Of a DNA stretch of 64,000 nucleotides, positions 1 to 15,961 are shown one piece after another. Position numbers and translations under genes: made by a program. The DNA is from Sciurus carolinensis. Lineage: Eukaryota > Chordata > Mammalia > Rodentia > Sciuridae. The notes beneath the pieces are model-generated. The model searched no databases. It saw only the letters and a list, made by a program, of their open reading frames with translations, and was not told where the DNA came from. The stretch is from positions 136,531,035-136,595,034 of the forward strand of contig NC_062222.1 in the NCBI RefSeq assembly GCF_902686445.1, in the 5' to 3' direction. The stretch's first letter is position 1, and each line of letters starts with the position of its first letter.

Positions 1-610
1 AGAGTTGACCCTGTTGACGTGGCCATTCTGTGCCCCACTCCACTTCCCAGCAGCTCCCGCGGGCTAGGCAGCTTCGTGCCTCTGACTTTGCTATCTCTTC
101 CCCCCACCTTAGAAGGCACCTGTCCTCGCTTTCTGACAACCCCTGCTGGCCTTCCCCCCCCACCCCCCCGCCTGGGCAGGTGGCTCTGCTGCTCTCTTGG
201 TCCCAAGTGCTTCCTCTGTCCTGGGCATCTCCTCTTGTCCACTGTACACAGCATGGTGCCACATGCAGAGTGCACATTGAGTCTTTGGTGGGGAGGGAGG
301 GAGGACAGGTTTGCCCCCCCCCAGTGGCCAGGTTCCACCAGATGGCCCCAGTTAGAAAGCCCGCAGGCGCTGAGTCCAACACCCTGTGGGGAAACCTGCC
401 CACGGGTCAGGACCAGCCCGATGACACACTCCACTGTGGGCCACGCCTCAGGAGAGGGAGAGGTGGGGAGACCCACTGTGTAAGGACCTGGCAGGCACAG
501 GCAGCAGAGGGCCACCGTCACCATGGGAACCACCACAGATGTAGGCAGCCACAGGTTGCGGGGGAGTCTAGGAAAAAGTGCCCGTCTGGACACACTCTGT
601 GCTCCCCCAG
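1..610. other. Probable MAN2B2 intron sequence
   Basis: This stretch precedes the splice acceptor of the MAN2B2 terminal exon and is therefore inferred to be its last intron, perhaps with an unrecognised exon. I see no reading frame resembling the mannosidase here. The open frames present are low-complexity Pro/Ser/Cys-rich translations typical of C-rich intronic DNA, including a long C run near 155-170. Confidence 0.45.
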
Positions 611-708
611 GCCCTTTCACCTCTCCCTCAAGACTGAAAAAAGGCTCCACCGTCACTGTCCACCCCAAGGAGATCCGCACGTTCTTCATCGATTTTCAGC
701 AGCAGTGA
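611..708 (+). CDS. MAN2B2: MAN2B2 terminal coding exon (partial; epididymis-type alpha-mannosidase)
   Basis: This is the last coding exon of mannosidase alpha class 2B member 2, a glycoside hydrolase family 38 enzyme that trims alpha-linked mannose from N-glycans in the lysosomal/secretory route. The sequence shows a clean acceptor (pyrimidine-rich tract ending ccccag at 605-610), then about 32 codons ending in the C-terminal motif [15 protein letters not shown] and a TGA at 706-708. The first two exon bases complete a split codon, so the preceding intron is phase 1. The HPKEIRTF motif is the conserved C-terminal tail of this family, as I remember it. All catalytic domains lie upstream, outside the window. 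The position directly upstream of MRFAP1 agrees with the human order at 4p16.1. The exon looks intact. Confidence is high for the family and fairly high for the exact gene, because of tail motif plus synteny. Confidence 0.8.
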
Positions 709-900
709 GGTAGATAGATGGCCCTGGTTGCAGGACGGCCCAGCCCGGACTTCCTGTGATGGAGCCGGCCCACAGAAGAGCGGTGACCAGGGCCTGGGGT
801 CGGGGAATGAGCTGTGAGCCCACAGGCTGGTGGCAGAAAATGGTCCCATCTGGGATTTTCTCTCTTATTTTTTTTAATAAAATTTTTATTACAAAGTCAG
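709..900 (+). promoter_or_regulatory. MAN2B2: MAN2B2 3' UTR and polyadenylation signal
   Basis: The 3' UTR follows the TGA without an intron. A canonical AATAAA lies at 876-881 in a T/A-rich context, which places cleavage around 895-905. The UTR would be short, about 190 nt. A second T-rich to A-rich block (960-1020) ends in a run of about 19 A, possibly the tail of an old retroposed element. Confidence 0.6.
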
Positions 901-3305
901 TTCTCCCTCCAGTGCTCAAGCCAGCCCCCGCCTCTCCTCACACACGATGGATGTTTTCTTTCTTTCTTCTGATTTCTTTTGTTTTTTAAATGACCTTTAT
1001 TAAAAAAAAAAAAAAAAAAAGGTTGCACGCATTATAGGAAATGGAAAATCCCAAAGAACAAAGTCATCCACACACACACAAGCGGCTTACAGCTGCATGT
1101 CCTTCCAGCCCAACACACGCCACGTGCGGTTTCGTGTGGTCGAGCTGGCGGTGCATGTCTTGCCTCCCCACGTTGTGAATATTTACCAACTCAACATCCC
1201 AAAGCTACAGATTTTGATAACCAAGAATACGCTTTGCAAATTCAGTCTGGAGAAAAAAATGTAATCTTGCTTTCTCAGGAACAAAAATTCACAAAAGATA
1301 AAAAACGGCAAAGACCTCGAGATAAAAGGACTGGCAGAGCGACAGTGACATAGTGCATGGCGTCACACTCCACTGAAGATGAGGCGCACGTCGGGGCGCA
1401 CGAGGCACGGCCTCAGGGAAGTTCACTGCTTCATCTACACCGTTGACATGTCAGCAAGGTCGGTGCCACTGACCTGCTTGACATCCCAGAGTGCAGCCAG
1501 AGCGCTGCCCACAGGGCAGGGTGGACCTCAGGGGCAGAGCACTCACCTGGCTGGGTGCCACCCCAGCACCAAAGAAGAAGAAGAAAGGTAAACCCGGACA
1601 CATCTGCGCACACCTCTCCCTGGGCATGTCCTTCCACCCTCTGGTGCTGCCCACTGAACAAGTCCTGACGCAGGCTGCCCAGAGCTGGCCAAACAATTCC
1701 ACGTCCGAGGCGTATCTCTTCCATCAACCATGACAGATGTGTACAAATCAGCTAGTCCACTGGCTCACTTTTTACCACGTGTCAGTGCAGGACATCCACA
1801 AAACCTAGATGCTTCAAAATAAAGAACCACCTGGGTCCACAACAATCACAGGTAGTTTATATCAAAGCACCAGACCTTCGGGTACAATCTAAAACCAGCT
1901 GTGAGCTGCAGAGGTCCCAGCAAGGACCCCTCCACACCTTGCCCTGCTCCCCTTTGACTATTCATTCCAGCCACAGAGCATGGCACTAGTCTAGCTCCCA
2001 GAGGCAGTTGACAAGGCCACTTCCAGGAGACAGCCCTTCCTAACAACCAGCCGAAGGACCTTTGTACAGGGATTATGTCACCACCTCTACTTTAACCATA
2101 CCTGGGGCATCGCGACTTGTTTATGCTTGAGTACAACATTGACAGATGGCTAGACCATTGCTGGCCTCTGCATCCTGCCCCCTGCTCCGCTGACCACCAC
2201 CCAGGGTGGCCCGCTCTCCAGCACCTCAAAGAGTTCACAATTCCTAGTGCAACACTCCTGTAAAACCACAGAACACCTGCAAAGGGGCTTGACGTAGCCC
2301 ACTTTCACCACGTGCTGTGGCCTTCTCAACATTTAGAAAGACCGCAGGCTTCTACTGGGGCCTTAGGTGTCCCGCTGGGCAGAGGTACAGAATAAACTGC
2401 ACACGCAGCGAGGCTGTAATCTGAAGTGGCTTCTGCGAAGGAGCACTCCCTCCTGGGTCAGCCAGTGGCCTCCTGGGTCAGCCAGTGGCCGGGTGTGTGC
2501 ATCTGTGATGCTTACCGGGTTCTAACAACCTCCCCTCGGGTGCGCAAGTGGGTTCAGGAAGAGCCCTGGGCTCTGAACACACAGTGCTCTTGGTGTGCTG
2601 TCATTCACTGGCCGTTTCCTGAACATCTAGAAGGACCAGACGCTACATAAACTGGCACGCACTCATCCCTTATTACAGTGTTCACAGCAAAGTAAAGCAG
2701 CATAGGACAGGGGCTCCTCCCACCAGCCGCGGATATCAGGCTCCTTGGGCCTCTACTCCCAGACCCACGCACAAATGAGGGGGCTCAGCCATTTTCCCCC
2801 AAATGACGTTTCCTGTGAATTTTAGCAAGATATCTACAAAATATGTTGTTACTACCTCTGCTTTTAAGAGGTGCCAGGCACTTCAGAACACCTAGAAAGA
2901 TCGGATGATTCAAAGGAGTACCCAGCTCTGTCAATCACACATATGGCAGTGAAGAACAGCTCGCACAGTGCTCACGACAGGAAAACGTCCTCTGGGTATG
3001 AGGGGCACAGGCCCTTCTCTTTATTCGCAGACCTTCTAATGCGTGTGGCTCCTGGTGTGGCCTCTAAAGGAGGTCAGATGGATCCATTTCACTTCCATGG
3101 GGTTGGAGGGGTAGCCTGGTGGTAGAGCCCGACATGCACAAAGCCTGGGGTTTTTATCCCTAGCACCAAAAAAATTGTTGGAGAATGCCTTCAAGCACAT
3201 AGCAAAGTGCACTGGGTTGCCTGTCACTAGAAAATGTCAACAAAGTTCAGAGGACAGCATGAAACCAAGCTCCATTTCTAGGCAGACTGCGATTAAGTCA
3301 GAAAT
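901..3305. other. Intergenic, no gene recognised
   Basis: This stretch separates MAN2B2 from the CUL3 retrocopy. It holds an A run at 1001-1020, a weak ID-SINE-like remnant near 1530-1590, and a perfect 20-bp tandem duplication (2451-2470 and 2471-2490). A degenerate ID-type SINE lies at about 3100-3177. Short open frames here show no recognisable domain. Confidence 0.5.
3100..3177 (+). repeat. ID-type tRNA-derived SINE, degenerate
   Basis: It carries the remnants of the pol III box A-like segment (gtagcctggtggtagagc) and the box B-like segment, ending in tagcacc and a short A tail. It is diverged from other copies in the window. Confidence 0.6.
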
Positions 3306-3309
3306 CAGT

Positions 3310-6010
<2,701 letters not shown>

Positions 6011-6147
6011 AAGAGCATAAACAGCTCTCAGGTGGTTGAAAAACATTTTTAAAAGTTCTAATCATTTATGGATAAAAAATTACCATGGGAATAAGTGCAC
6101 TTGGAAATAAATAATGATGAAAATGCAAAAACAAATGTAGGGTGAGG

Positions 6148-6249
6148 GGGTTGGGGATACATCTCAGGGTCCAGCACTTGTCCAGCATGTGTGAGGCCCT
6201 GGGTTCCATCCCTAGTACCATGAAAGAAAATGAAAAAGGAAAAGGAAAT
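6148..6249 (+). repeat. ID-type SINE
   Basis: It shows the typical order: ttggggatacatctcag, then gcatgtgtgaggccctggg, then ttccatccctagtacc, followed by an A/G-rich tail. Confidence 0.8.
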
Positions 6250-6584
6250 GTTGTGTGATACAGCTGAAGTCATACCTGATGAGAATCTAAGATCTTAAAT
6301 GTTAATCAGAAACAAAAGCATTCATGAGTTTCACCTGAGAAGTCAAATAAAGTAAGAGAGAAGGAGATATTAAAGAACAGAAACCACTAACAGAGAAAAT
6401 AAAGAAATGCTGGAGATCTGGTCCCTACTGAACATCGGCCGCCTGGTGTTTTATGCCCAGCATGAAAGGACCTGGCTGAGGGTACCCACCCCATCTCATC
6501 CCAGAGAAGAGGCAACGTTTCCCAGTTCACTGGCAGGGTGTGAGTCATCTGCCCCTCACGCCGCTTTAAATCAACTTTCTATTT

Positions 6585-7480
6585 TAGAGTAGGTTTAGGT
6601 TTGAAGCAAGACCAAGCCGCAAGCACAGAGTTCCCACACCACCACCGACAACTCTGAGCAGAGCACAGCATTTGTACAATCAATGACACTGTGCTGCCAC
6701 ACCACTGTCACCCAGCCCTGCCTTTACCTTAGGGTTCACTCTTGGTGGTGCACATTCTGTGGGTTCAGACACGTGTCCACCACGATAGTCTTGTACACAG
6801 TAGTTTCACTGCCCTGAGCATCCTCCATGCTCTGCCTGGCCATCCTTGCCTCCGGGAGCAACCGCTGAGCTTTCTGCTGTCTCGGTAGTATTTGGAATCA
6901 TACGGGTCGGCTTCCTTTACATAGGTGCACTGAAGTTTCCTCAATATCATTCATGGCTTGATAACTGATTTCCTTTTAGCACTGAGTAATATTCCAATAT
7001 CTGGAATAAAGTTTATCCATTCACCTGCTAAAGGCCACTTGCTTCTGAGTTTGGGCAGTTATGAATAAAGTTGGCATAAACATCTATGTACAAGTTTTTG
7101 TCAGAACAAACCAGCTCAACCCAGTTGAAAAAATATCACAGTGTGACTGCAGAATCACATAGTAAGAGTTTCTTTAGTTTTAAAAAGAAACTACCAGTCC
7201 TGGGGATGTAGCTCAGTGGTAAAGCACTTGCCAAGCTGGTATGGGTCTCTGGTTCAATTTCCCGCACACAAAATGATAATAATAAACTACCACACTGTCT
7301 TTGGGTGTGCCTGTGCCATTTTGTACCAGCAAGGAATAAGAGTTTCTGTTGAGCCACATCCTCACCAGTGTTGAGTGTTGTTAATATTTCTCATTTTGAC
7401 AATGTTGATAAGTGTGTAATGGAATCTCATGGTTATCTGGGCCATTAATTCTTATTTTTTAGAAAATTGAGACAGGTGCT
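6585..7480 (-). mobile_element. Ancient L1M 3'-region fragment with SINE insertion
   Basis: Read on the minus strand this resembles the ORF2 C-terminus and 3' UTR of old L1M elements. On the plus strand, recognisable landmarks are a 'gggttcactcttggtgg' block (about 6731), the 'tatgaataaagttggcataaac' region near 7060, and 'ccacatcctcaccagtgtt' (about 7356). An ID-type SINE at 7198-7290 interrupts it, with L1-like sequence resuming afterwards. It is highly diverged and has no coding potential. Confidence 0.65.
7198..7290 (+). repeat. ID-type SINE inserted in L1M
   Basis: It carries the motifs ctggggatgtagctcagtgg and gcacttgccaagc, and a tail rich in aataat. It interrupts the antisense L1M fragment, so it is younger than that element. 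Confidence 0.82.
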
Positions 7481-7502
7481 ACTGACACATGAAGAAAGCC
7501 CA

Positions 7503-7645
7503 GGGCCTGGGGTTGTGGCTCAGCAGTAAGGCACTTGCCTAGTATATGTGAGACATATATGTCTCAGCACCATATAAAAATAAATAAAGGTATTGTGTCC
7601 ATTCACAACTAAAAATTAAAAAAAGAAAGAAAGAAAGCCCAAAAG
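7503..7645 (+). repeat. Sciurid ID-type SINE with long tail
   Basis: It carries the ID body (gttgtggctcagcagtaagg, gcacttgcctagtatatgtg) followed by the diagnostic tail aataaataaaggtattgtg and caactaaaaatta. This tail form recurs throughout the window and is the main evidence for a squirrel-type genome. Confidence 0.85.
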
Positions 7646-7682
7646 TTGGATTTTTACAAGAGCAACCAAAGTGTAACGAATT

Positions 7683-7905
7683 TGAAGCCAGGCGTGGTGG
7701 CACTGCCCTGTAATCCCAGTGACTCTGGAGGCTGAGGCAAGAGGATTCCAAGTTCCCCATCAGCGTCGGAAAGGCCCTCAACTTCTCAGCAAGACACTGG
7801 AACCACAAAAAAATAGGGCTGGGGATGTGACTCAGTGATACAGCACCCCTGGATTCAACCTCCAGGAACCCCAGGACCGTCCCCGCTCAAAAACAAAACA
7901 AAAAA
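7683..7905 (+). repeat. Dimeric B1-ID SINE (MEN-like)
   Basis: The left half is 7SL-derived B1-like (ccaggcgtggtggcac, cctgtaatcccagtgac, ggaggctgaggcaagagg). The right half is an ID-like unit (gggctggggatgtgactcag) ending in an A-rich tail. Composite elements of this kind are known from squirrels. Confidence 0.8.
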
Positions 7906-8099
7906 ATCTGACAAAGGCCTAAATAAAAGAGATGCACTTCACACGTGTGTGCTTTCTGTGTGCAAAGTACTGTCATGACTTTTAGCCCCCAGCTGTGCTG
8001 CACTCAGAACTGTAACTTCATCTGTTAACTGGAGAGCAAGCCAAGCTCGGAAGCCGGATTCCTCGGTTCCGATCGCTGCTGGGGGTCCTGGTCAAAACA

Positions 8100-9350
<1,251 letters not shown>

Positions 9351-9387
9351 CGCTCCTCCCTGACGCGTCTCTCCGTCTGTGCTTCAG

Positions 9388-10378
9388 GTTTCCGGCCAAC
9401 GGTTCGGTCCAGTGATGGAGATTGGCTGACACCCTGGAGAAGCTGAAACCAGAGAGCCTTCTGTTTGCCCCTTCCCTCTGTCGACACTGTCCTCACTTAC
9501 ACTACGTTTCCGCTGTGGTCTGTGGTTGATGACCTCAATATGAGTTTTGATTGTTAAATGTTTTTGTTTGGGGAAGTAACTTTTGTTTGGAAAAAGCTCT
9601 CACATACAGGAATTAGGGCCTAGATTGTGAGCTCTTGCGGCAGTCACATTTGTTCCTGGGCTTTGGTTGTTGTTTCTAAATTTCGAGGTGCTTTGCTCTT
9701 TCTAGTGTGACCTGATAGCTCCCTGGAACTGTGGGTCTGTGTGCGACACATGAGACCCAGTGGAGTTCTCCAGCTCTGGAGGTGCTGAAGGAGCTGCCTG
9801 GACTCCAGAAGACCACTCCATGCAGCAACTGCTGAAGAAGGGACCGGACTTGAACTGGGAATGCCCATGGGCCTGATCTGGCTAGGACTGATGAATCTGG
9901 AGAACGGGTGAAGGATAGCATTGTTTGTATTGGGGGACTTTAATTTCTGTGTGAGACCAAAGGCAGAGAGATGTATTTTGTTCAAAGTTTAAATTTTATG
10001 TGGTACACTATCTAGATGTAACCTGTCTCGTGGGTTTGTGTGAACAACCCAACTCAATTCTATTTGCCATGGAACCTAGAGTAGAGGTGAGATCTCAGTT
10101 TTCTGTATGGGTTGATGTAATACCTTTATGTATTTTAGGGAATTCTGGACATAAAATGAAAGATATTTGCAAAGACCCTTCAGGGGCTGGGAAGGAAAGC
10201 CTGGAACTGTCTGCATTGGACTGAACTGGACAGGGAAGAGGCATCTTCAAGGTTCATATGTTGTCCAGCTGTAAGTTTATTTGAGTAGCAGGCCTGGTAA
10301 ATATTTGAGGTCAAAACCCTACCATGTTTAAAAAAACAAACAACCTTGCCATGTTAATAAAAGTGTTCATTTGCTTGA
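9388..10378 (+). promoter_or_regulatory. MRFAP1: MRFAP1 3' UTR exon with polyadenylation signal
   Basis: From the acceptor at 9387 the sequence runs about 1 kb without interspersed repeats to an AATAAA at 10356-10361 (context ttaataaaagtg) and a downstream T/G-rich stretch. This gives a plausible single 3' UTR exon. The ORF that can be read at 10000-10224 lies inside this UTR and is not considered a gene. Confidence 0.6.
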
Positions 10379-11334
10379 AAAGAGAGTACCTAGAAACTTC
10401 TTAACAAATTTTCTTTCTTTAAAAATTAAGTCTTTTTTTCTTGACTGTCCTCGTTCCTAATTGGGGGCGAGCATCCTATGGTCTTCCAGGCTCTCAGTGA
10501 GCTGTGCGTCAAAGGGAGGTTCAGTTGTGTGCTCTTAGGGACCAGGGTGAGGAAAAACACAGATGGCTCTTGGTGTAGGAAGGCACTTTATGTAATCCTG
10601 TGGTCCAGGCTGTAGTCTTTGCACTGGGAATGTAGTGATAAAATATAGTGGGATGGGATTGACGTACAGCGTGATAATGGATCATCACCCCCCCTCCTTC
10701 AGAAGTGAAGGACTGATTCTCTTAGCTGTTCAAGTGTTGCTGACAGCCATCTGCTAAGGTTGGCCCTCCATGAGAAGTGCCTCTGCAGAACAGCTGCTGT
10801 AGTCAGGCCCCGCTCCTGCATGGACTCTTCTCCCAGTTTGTGGCAATATGAATTTCTCTCTGCTTCAGAACTCCAGTGAGGTCTCCTGAAGCTTTGGTTA
10901 GGACTGCATCACAGCCCAGGGTTACATTCCTTACCTTCCACAGGTGTTGGTTCCTAAAGAACTTAACCTGCACTCTGTTTTCATCTAGGAAACTAGCAGC
11001 AGGAAGTCTGCTTCCTGGGGGACCCTGGGGGACCTAGTTGGTAAACAAATCTAAGTTGGGTATCACCAGCTCTATTACTATATCTAAGGAGAGTACTGAG
11101 GGAGTGTCCAGGAAAACCTGTTCAGAGCAAGTAATTGGTGAACTTAGCTTCCAAGATGAGGAAGAACGGTAGACCTGCCAGTCACAGGGAACAGTGTAAG
11201 AAAATGCCAGAGATCCAGAGTGTGTTTTTGCTTGGTGTGTTTCTGTAGTGGGCAGAACTGGGCCTAATGGAATTATGAATGGAGAAACGACCACTTAAAA
11301 GCTGTATTTGGTACACTGTCATAACCAAGAAATT

Positions 11335-11485
11335 GATGTACTACTAACGGACTGCAGACTTTATTCTTTTTTTTTTTTCCTGACCATTTCAAAAGGTAGC
11401 ATTTATTCTTATTTTACCAGTTTTCTACTAATGCCCTTTTCTGTTCAGGACACCACACTGCATTAGGTAGTTGATTCTTTTTTTA
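11335..11485 (-). mobile_element. Ancient LINE-like fragment
   Basis: It resembles an old mammalian repeat with the blocks 'ctgcagactttattc', 'accagttttctactaatgcc' and 'caccacactgcattaggtag'. Family assignment (L1M-like) is from memory and weak. Confidence 0.4.
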
Positions 11486-11603
11486 GTGGATAATACTTAA
11501 TGACACACTATTTAGGATAAAAGAGGGATCCTTCCTCTCTTCCCTGCTTCTCAGTTCACCTAAAAGACAACCTTTGAGCAGTAACCTGACAGTACAGGAT
11601 TCT

Positions 11604-11605
<2 letters not shown>

Positions 11606-11637
<32 letters not shown>
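11606..11637 (+). repeat. (TG)n microsatellite
   Basis: An uninterrupted alternating TG run of about 16 units. Confidence 0.95.
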
Positions 11638-11639
<2 letters not shown>

Positions 11640-11682
11640 CTCCCAGACATTTATACTGTGCAACCTGTCAGTGTCTGTTTTC

Positions 11683-11765
11683 CCTCCTGCGGTGCTGGAG
11701 ATGGACCAGGGCCTTGTGTGTGCAGAGCCAAACACTTTGACTTGCATCCCCAGCTTATTTTTTTA
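11683..11765 (-). repeat. ID-type SINE
   Basis: The reverse-orientation motifs gtgctggagatggacc, cagggccttgtgtgtgc and catccccagc are followed by the complementary T-rich tail side. Confidence 0.7.
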
Positions 11766-11948
11766 AGATTACATTGTATTCATTGTACAGTAGCTCACAT
11801 TGTACAGTAGCTCACCAAAGTTTGAGCTATTGTCTGAATTCTTTCCATGACTCTTTCCGTTAGTTTCTCTTCCTTATATTTCTGGTCACAATTGCAGCAC
11901 AGCCAACATCCCCCAATTCCTGAAGTCCATCCTCCCAAGTTGCTAGCA

Positions 11949-12030
11949 GTTGGAGGATTAGTGGGGGCACACTTGCTTAGCATGTGCAAGGCCTTGGGTT
12001 TGATCCCCAGTGCTGCCAAAAAAAAAAACC
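11949..12030 (+). repeat. ID-type SINE, 5'-truncated
   Basis: It contains gcacacttgcttagcatgtg, aaggccttgggtttgatccc, cagtgctgcc and an A10-type tail. Confidence 0.75.
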
Positions 12031-12149
12031 AGGATCAATCGAATCTAGCACTTTCTAAGTAAACCAATGAGGAATCTACCAACAGGCAGTCTTATGTCTG
12101 TGTAATCATTTAGTCGTATCTGGATAGGATTGCCACAAGTTTTGGGTTT

Positions 12150-12285
12150 TTTTAAAAATGTTTTCTTAGTTGTAGATGGACACAATACCTTTATTTGTTT
12201 ATTTTTATGTGGTGCTGGGGATTGAACCCAGTGCCCCATGCGTGCTAGGCAAGCGCTCTGCCACTTAACCACAACCCAGCCCTGC
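12150..12285 (-). repeat. Sciurid ID-type SINE with long tail
   Basis: On the plus strand it begins with the reverse of the diagnostic tail (ttagttgtagatggacacaa, tacctttatttg), then gtgctggggattgaaccc and aagcgctctgccacttaacc. It is a full-length copy. Confidence 0.88.
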
Positions 12286-12469
12286 CTCAAGTTTTTACTG
12301 TAGATCCATATTGTCACGAGCCTTAGGCTCTGTCCTTTGTGGATAGCTGTGCAGAAGGCCTCTTGGGGTTCCTAGACTCCTGACTGTAGAGGCCATCTCA
12401 AGCTGGGACTTACCTGCTCAGTAATTACAGTGTCAGGTGTGAAGTGTCCTCATCAGAGTGCCCTTAGAG

Positions 12470-12566
12470 GGGCTGGGGATACAGCTCAGCTCGTAGAGTG
12501 CTTGCCTTGAAAGCTCGAGGCTCTAGGTTCAATTCCTAGCACTGCAGAAAGGGGAAATAAAAAAAC
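12470..12566 (+). repeat. ID-type SINE
   Basis: It contains ggctggggatacagctcag, gagtgcttgccttg, ggttcaattcctagcact and an A-rich tail. Confidence 0.82.
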
Positions 12567-14092
12567 AGACACTGCTAGAGAAGACATGGGGCTGTGGGAG
12601 CACAGGGTGTCGCCTCGCCTAATGTGAAGATCAGGAAAGGTATCTGGGACAGGTGTGCGACAAGCCCTGAGGAGAAGCAGGCAGTGTGGAGAGTGTGTGA
12701 ACCCTGCAGGTCCACACTTGGTCAGCGTAGAGCCAAGGAGGCCATGACAAGCTGCCAAGGCCCCTTGGAACAAAGCAGGTTTCTTTCTGACAGGCATGCC
12801 AGGACTGGCAACAGCCGTGGCACAACTCTTAGGGACAAAAAGACCCTGACAGATGTCTAACCCAGAGCCGTGGATCCTGCTGAAGGTAAAGCCTCAGGGC
12901 CGTGCCAGAGACAGGAGTGGGGAGACCTGGCCACTCTTCATCCTGCCTGCTCTCAGGGATCTTGGCTGACATGGCCTGTCTCAGGTTCTTTGCAGCCCTG
13001 GCATTCTGTATGACTTCTAGAACGGAAGCTATTCTGCATTAAATTGCTGTAGGGATCATTAGTGCTTTCACCAAATAAGTTCCAGTTCTTGACATTTTGG
13101 GCACACAGTAGATTGTACTGCCTGGCTCCCTTGTGTTTGAGTGGGGCCATGTGACTGACTGGCAGGTGATACTTATCATATCCAAGTCAGAATCTTCAAC
13201 AAGTTGGCCTCCAGAGCACTCTGTCCACTCTGTCCCCTCTGCCACGGGGAACAGCAACAGTTGGAATGGTGGTTGTATGTCAGCCTGTGTGCCTTTGGTA
13301 AGCCCCGAAAACCTATGATAAAGCTGTAGCAAAATGAGGAAAAACTAGTGGTTTTAAACCCCTGAGATTTGGGGATTGTTTAAAAAACAACCTAGACTAA
13401 GGTGACTGAAAAGATGCTTTTCTCCTTTCCTGGCCCAAAGGCCAGGAAAAGGCCAACCTTTCTCCTGAGACCTGTATCCTCTGTTGTGTCTTATTCCTCC
13501 CACCCGCCTGGGGGCATTGTCCAATAAATACCTTCTGTCTCACTCAAGTTCTCTTTTCTCCGCCGTCTAATGACTCCAGGGGGTAGGGCAGGAAGCCCAA
13601 AGTCAATCCCTGGCTCTGTCCACCCTCTCCCATACAGGCCTGAACATGGAGCAGCTTAGGTTTCTGCCGTCTCCACAGATGAGTGGTTTGCTATCCTGGT
13701 TTACAACTGTGGCCAGGTAAATCCACTAAAACCACCCGGGCTTGCTTCAGTTGTTCCCCAAAATGTTACTCTACCCAGGTCCCCAGAATACTCTGAAGTT
13801 CCCCCTCCCTCCTCTTCAAACTCACTAATCCTTAACTCACAGGATACACCATTCTGTTATTCCCAAACTCATCCATCTTCTTTGCCTCTTCAGAAAACAT
13901 CTTTCACCAGCTCTCACAGCTGAAGCCACCCTTCTCTAAGCCCTGGCTGTCCCGCAGCCTTGTTGATGGCCCCAGAGGCACTCTGCTGCATGGTGCTGAC
14001 CAATGATAGGACACCTGGGTTCGTCAGGGCTGCATTTTTACCAGAGAGGAGTGAAGAGAGAAAAGGGGGATCAAAGTATCATGTTTGGGAAC

Positions 14093-14505
14093 TGTAATGT
14101 CCCTCAAAGGCTCATGTGTTGAAGGCTCTGTCCCCAAGTGGCAATATTCAGAGGTGGAACTCTTGGGAAGTGACCTCATCAGTGGATTAATCCATTGAAG
14201 GACTCAACTGAATGGACTCGGAAGGTGGAAAATATAGGAGGTGAGCCCTAGTGAAGAGAGAGGGTCCTTGGGGATGTACTCTTGGGAACTACATCCTGTA
14301 CCCAACCCCTCCCTCCATCCCTCCCTCTGGGCCACCATGAGGTGCACGGCTTTCCTCTGCCATGCCCTTTCACCACAGACCCAGAAACAATGGAGCCAGC
14401 TGACAATGGACTGAAACTTGTGAAATTGTGAGCCAAAATAAACCTTCCCTCTAAGCTGATTTTCTCGAGTATTTTGTCACAGCAATGAAAAGCTGAGCCA
14501 ACACA
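14093..14505 (+). mobile_element. MaLR-type LTR
   Basis: The order of landmarks matches an ERVL-MaLR LTR in sense orientation: tgtaatgtccctcaaaggc at the 5' end, cagtggattaatccattgaa, a region encoding the polyadenylation signal (ccaaaataaaccttccctct near 14432), and gtcacagcaatgaaaagctg before the 3' end. It is diverged and has no internal coding region. Confidence 0.65.
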
Positions 14506-15961
14506 AGAAGAGTTTGGGCAAGGATGTTTTTGCAGTGGTGGGCTATGTACTTGGGGAAATGATGAGCAGGAAAGCAAGATGGAGAAAGAGCTGCTATGAA
14601 CGGGAGGGTCAGGGAATTAAAAAAATGTGTTGGTGACTATAGTGGAAATGACCCTGGAAGGATGCAATGTGGTCAGAAAAGAAGCAAGTCTAGTGATTGT
14701 GGAGGTCAGGCAGGTTCAAGGCAGTGACAAGCCCCAAGTCTCCCTGGGAGTGAGTGGCATGGAGTGGAGGAGTGTCTAGGATGTGAAGCCCCGGTGTGGG
14801 ACTAGTGGTCGTGTGCGCATGGAACTTACTGGGGCAGTGGCAGGAACAGCAAGCTGCAAAGTCGGCAGAGAAAGATGGAGTGCAGGTGGGTGTGGTAGGG
14901 AGGCTGGAAGATGGTCAGCAAGTGCCCAGAGGCACCCGTGTGGGCAAGAGGAGGCCAAGGCATGGCATAGAACCCTGACCCAGCTCCCAGCTGGCACACA
15001 AGGACATGGGGAAATGCGTGGCTTTCCCTTCACAGGCCTGGGGACCAAACAGCAAGGGGCGAGGAGGGGTGGAGGGCAGGGTTCCTCCAAGAATCAGGCC
15101 CAGTCTCGCAGTGGCTCACAATCTCAAAAAGGCCCAGAAACAGGCGTGGGGCCAGACGAGTGGAGAGCCTTGCTGGACACTTGTAAGGACGGCGTTGGGG
15201 ATCTTCTGCTCCACTCCTCAGTGGGAGAAACAACAGTGACGTGCACGGCAAGCTCAGTCCTGAATTTGGTCCCCCTGACAGGTGGGCATGGCCTTGGCAT
15301 AACCAACATGGAAGAGCCAAAGACGCTGCAGCCAGAGGACACCACTCAACGCACCGCACGGTAGTTTCTATGACAGGTCTGAGAGGCCACCAGCACAGTC
15401 ACTCTGGGCCTCAAAGATTTGGAAATTGCAGGTGTTCTGCACCCCAAGTCAAAGCGATTATGGAATATGGTGCCAGAAGCCATCTCGGGAGGAGGGCTGA
15501 GGCCAGAGTCTGAGCAGCTCCCTCGGACTTTCCTCCCAGCTGGTGGGCCCCCACCAAGCCAGCAAGGACCAGATGAGGACCTTCTTCTTCCTTCAAAGCC
15601 ATTGCTTGTTCCACTGGGACACCCCCAAGTTGAGAGAGTAGGACAAGGACAGAGCAGAGACCAGGAACTAAACCAAAGACTTCATGAGATTTGGGTTGTG
15701 ATTATGTCACTAAGGAGAAACCTAAATAAACGCTCTAGCTTCCCTTGCTTTTAGCTGACTTAAAAATCACTAATTTTGGAGGTCACACAGCTGGACAATA
15801 CATTGTCTCCCACTAGTTCACTATCGAGGACACCTCTGCCACCTCTGCCAACTCTGCCAACTCTGCTGTGTGGGTCATGCTGATAATGGTGGCCTGGGTT
15901 ATTCTTCAGGGACCTGAGGCCACTTTTACTAAAAACATTGACTCTTTACTTGAGCTGCAAA
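14506..15961. other. Intergenic, nothing recognised
   Basis: It has mixed GC-neutral sequence with short open frames but no domain, splice pattern or repeat that I can name. A small tandem repeat of an acctctgcca-like 10-mer lies at about 15830-15865. Confidence 0.4.

Larger units (their letters stand above)
10380..14090. other. Intergenic repeat-bearing stretch
   Basis: No gene was recognised. Besides the elements listed separately, it has a T/A-rich ancient LINE-like piece (11335-11485), a (TG)n microsatellite (about 11606-11637), and a 17-bp direct repeat built on gtacagtagctcac near 11782-11815. An LTR-like end with an AATAAA lies near 13520. Confidence 0.5.

Noticed and set aside
10000..10224. 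A 74-codon open frame after MRFAP1
   Set aside because: It lies within the predicted MRFAP1 3' UTR exon and has no family signature.
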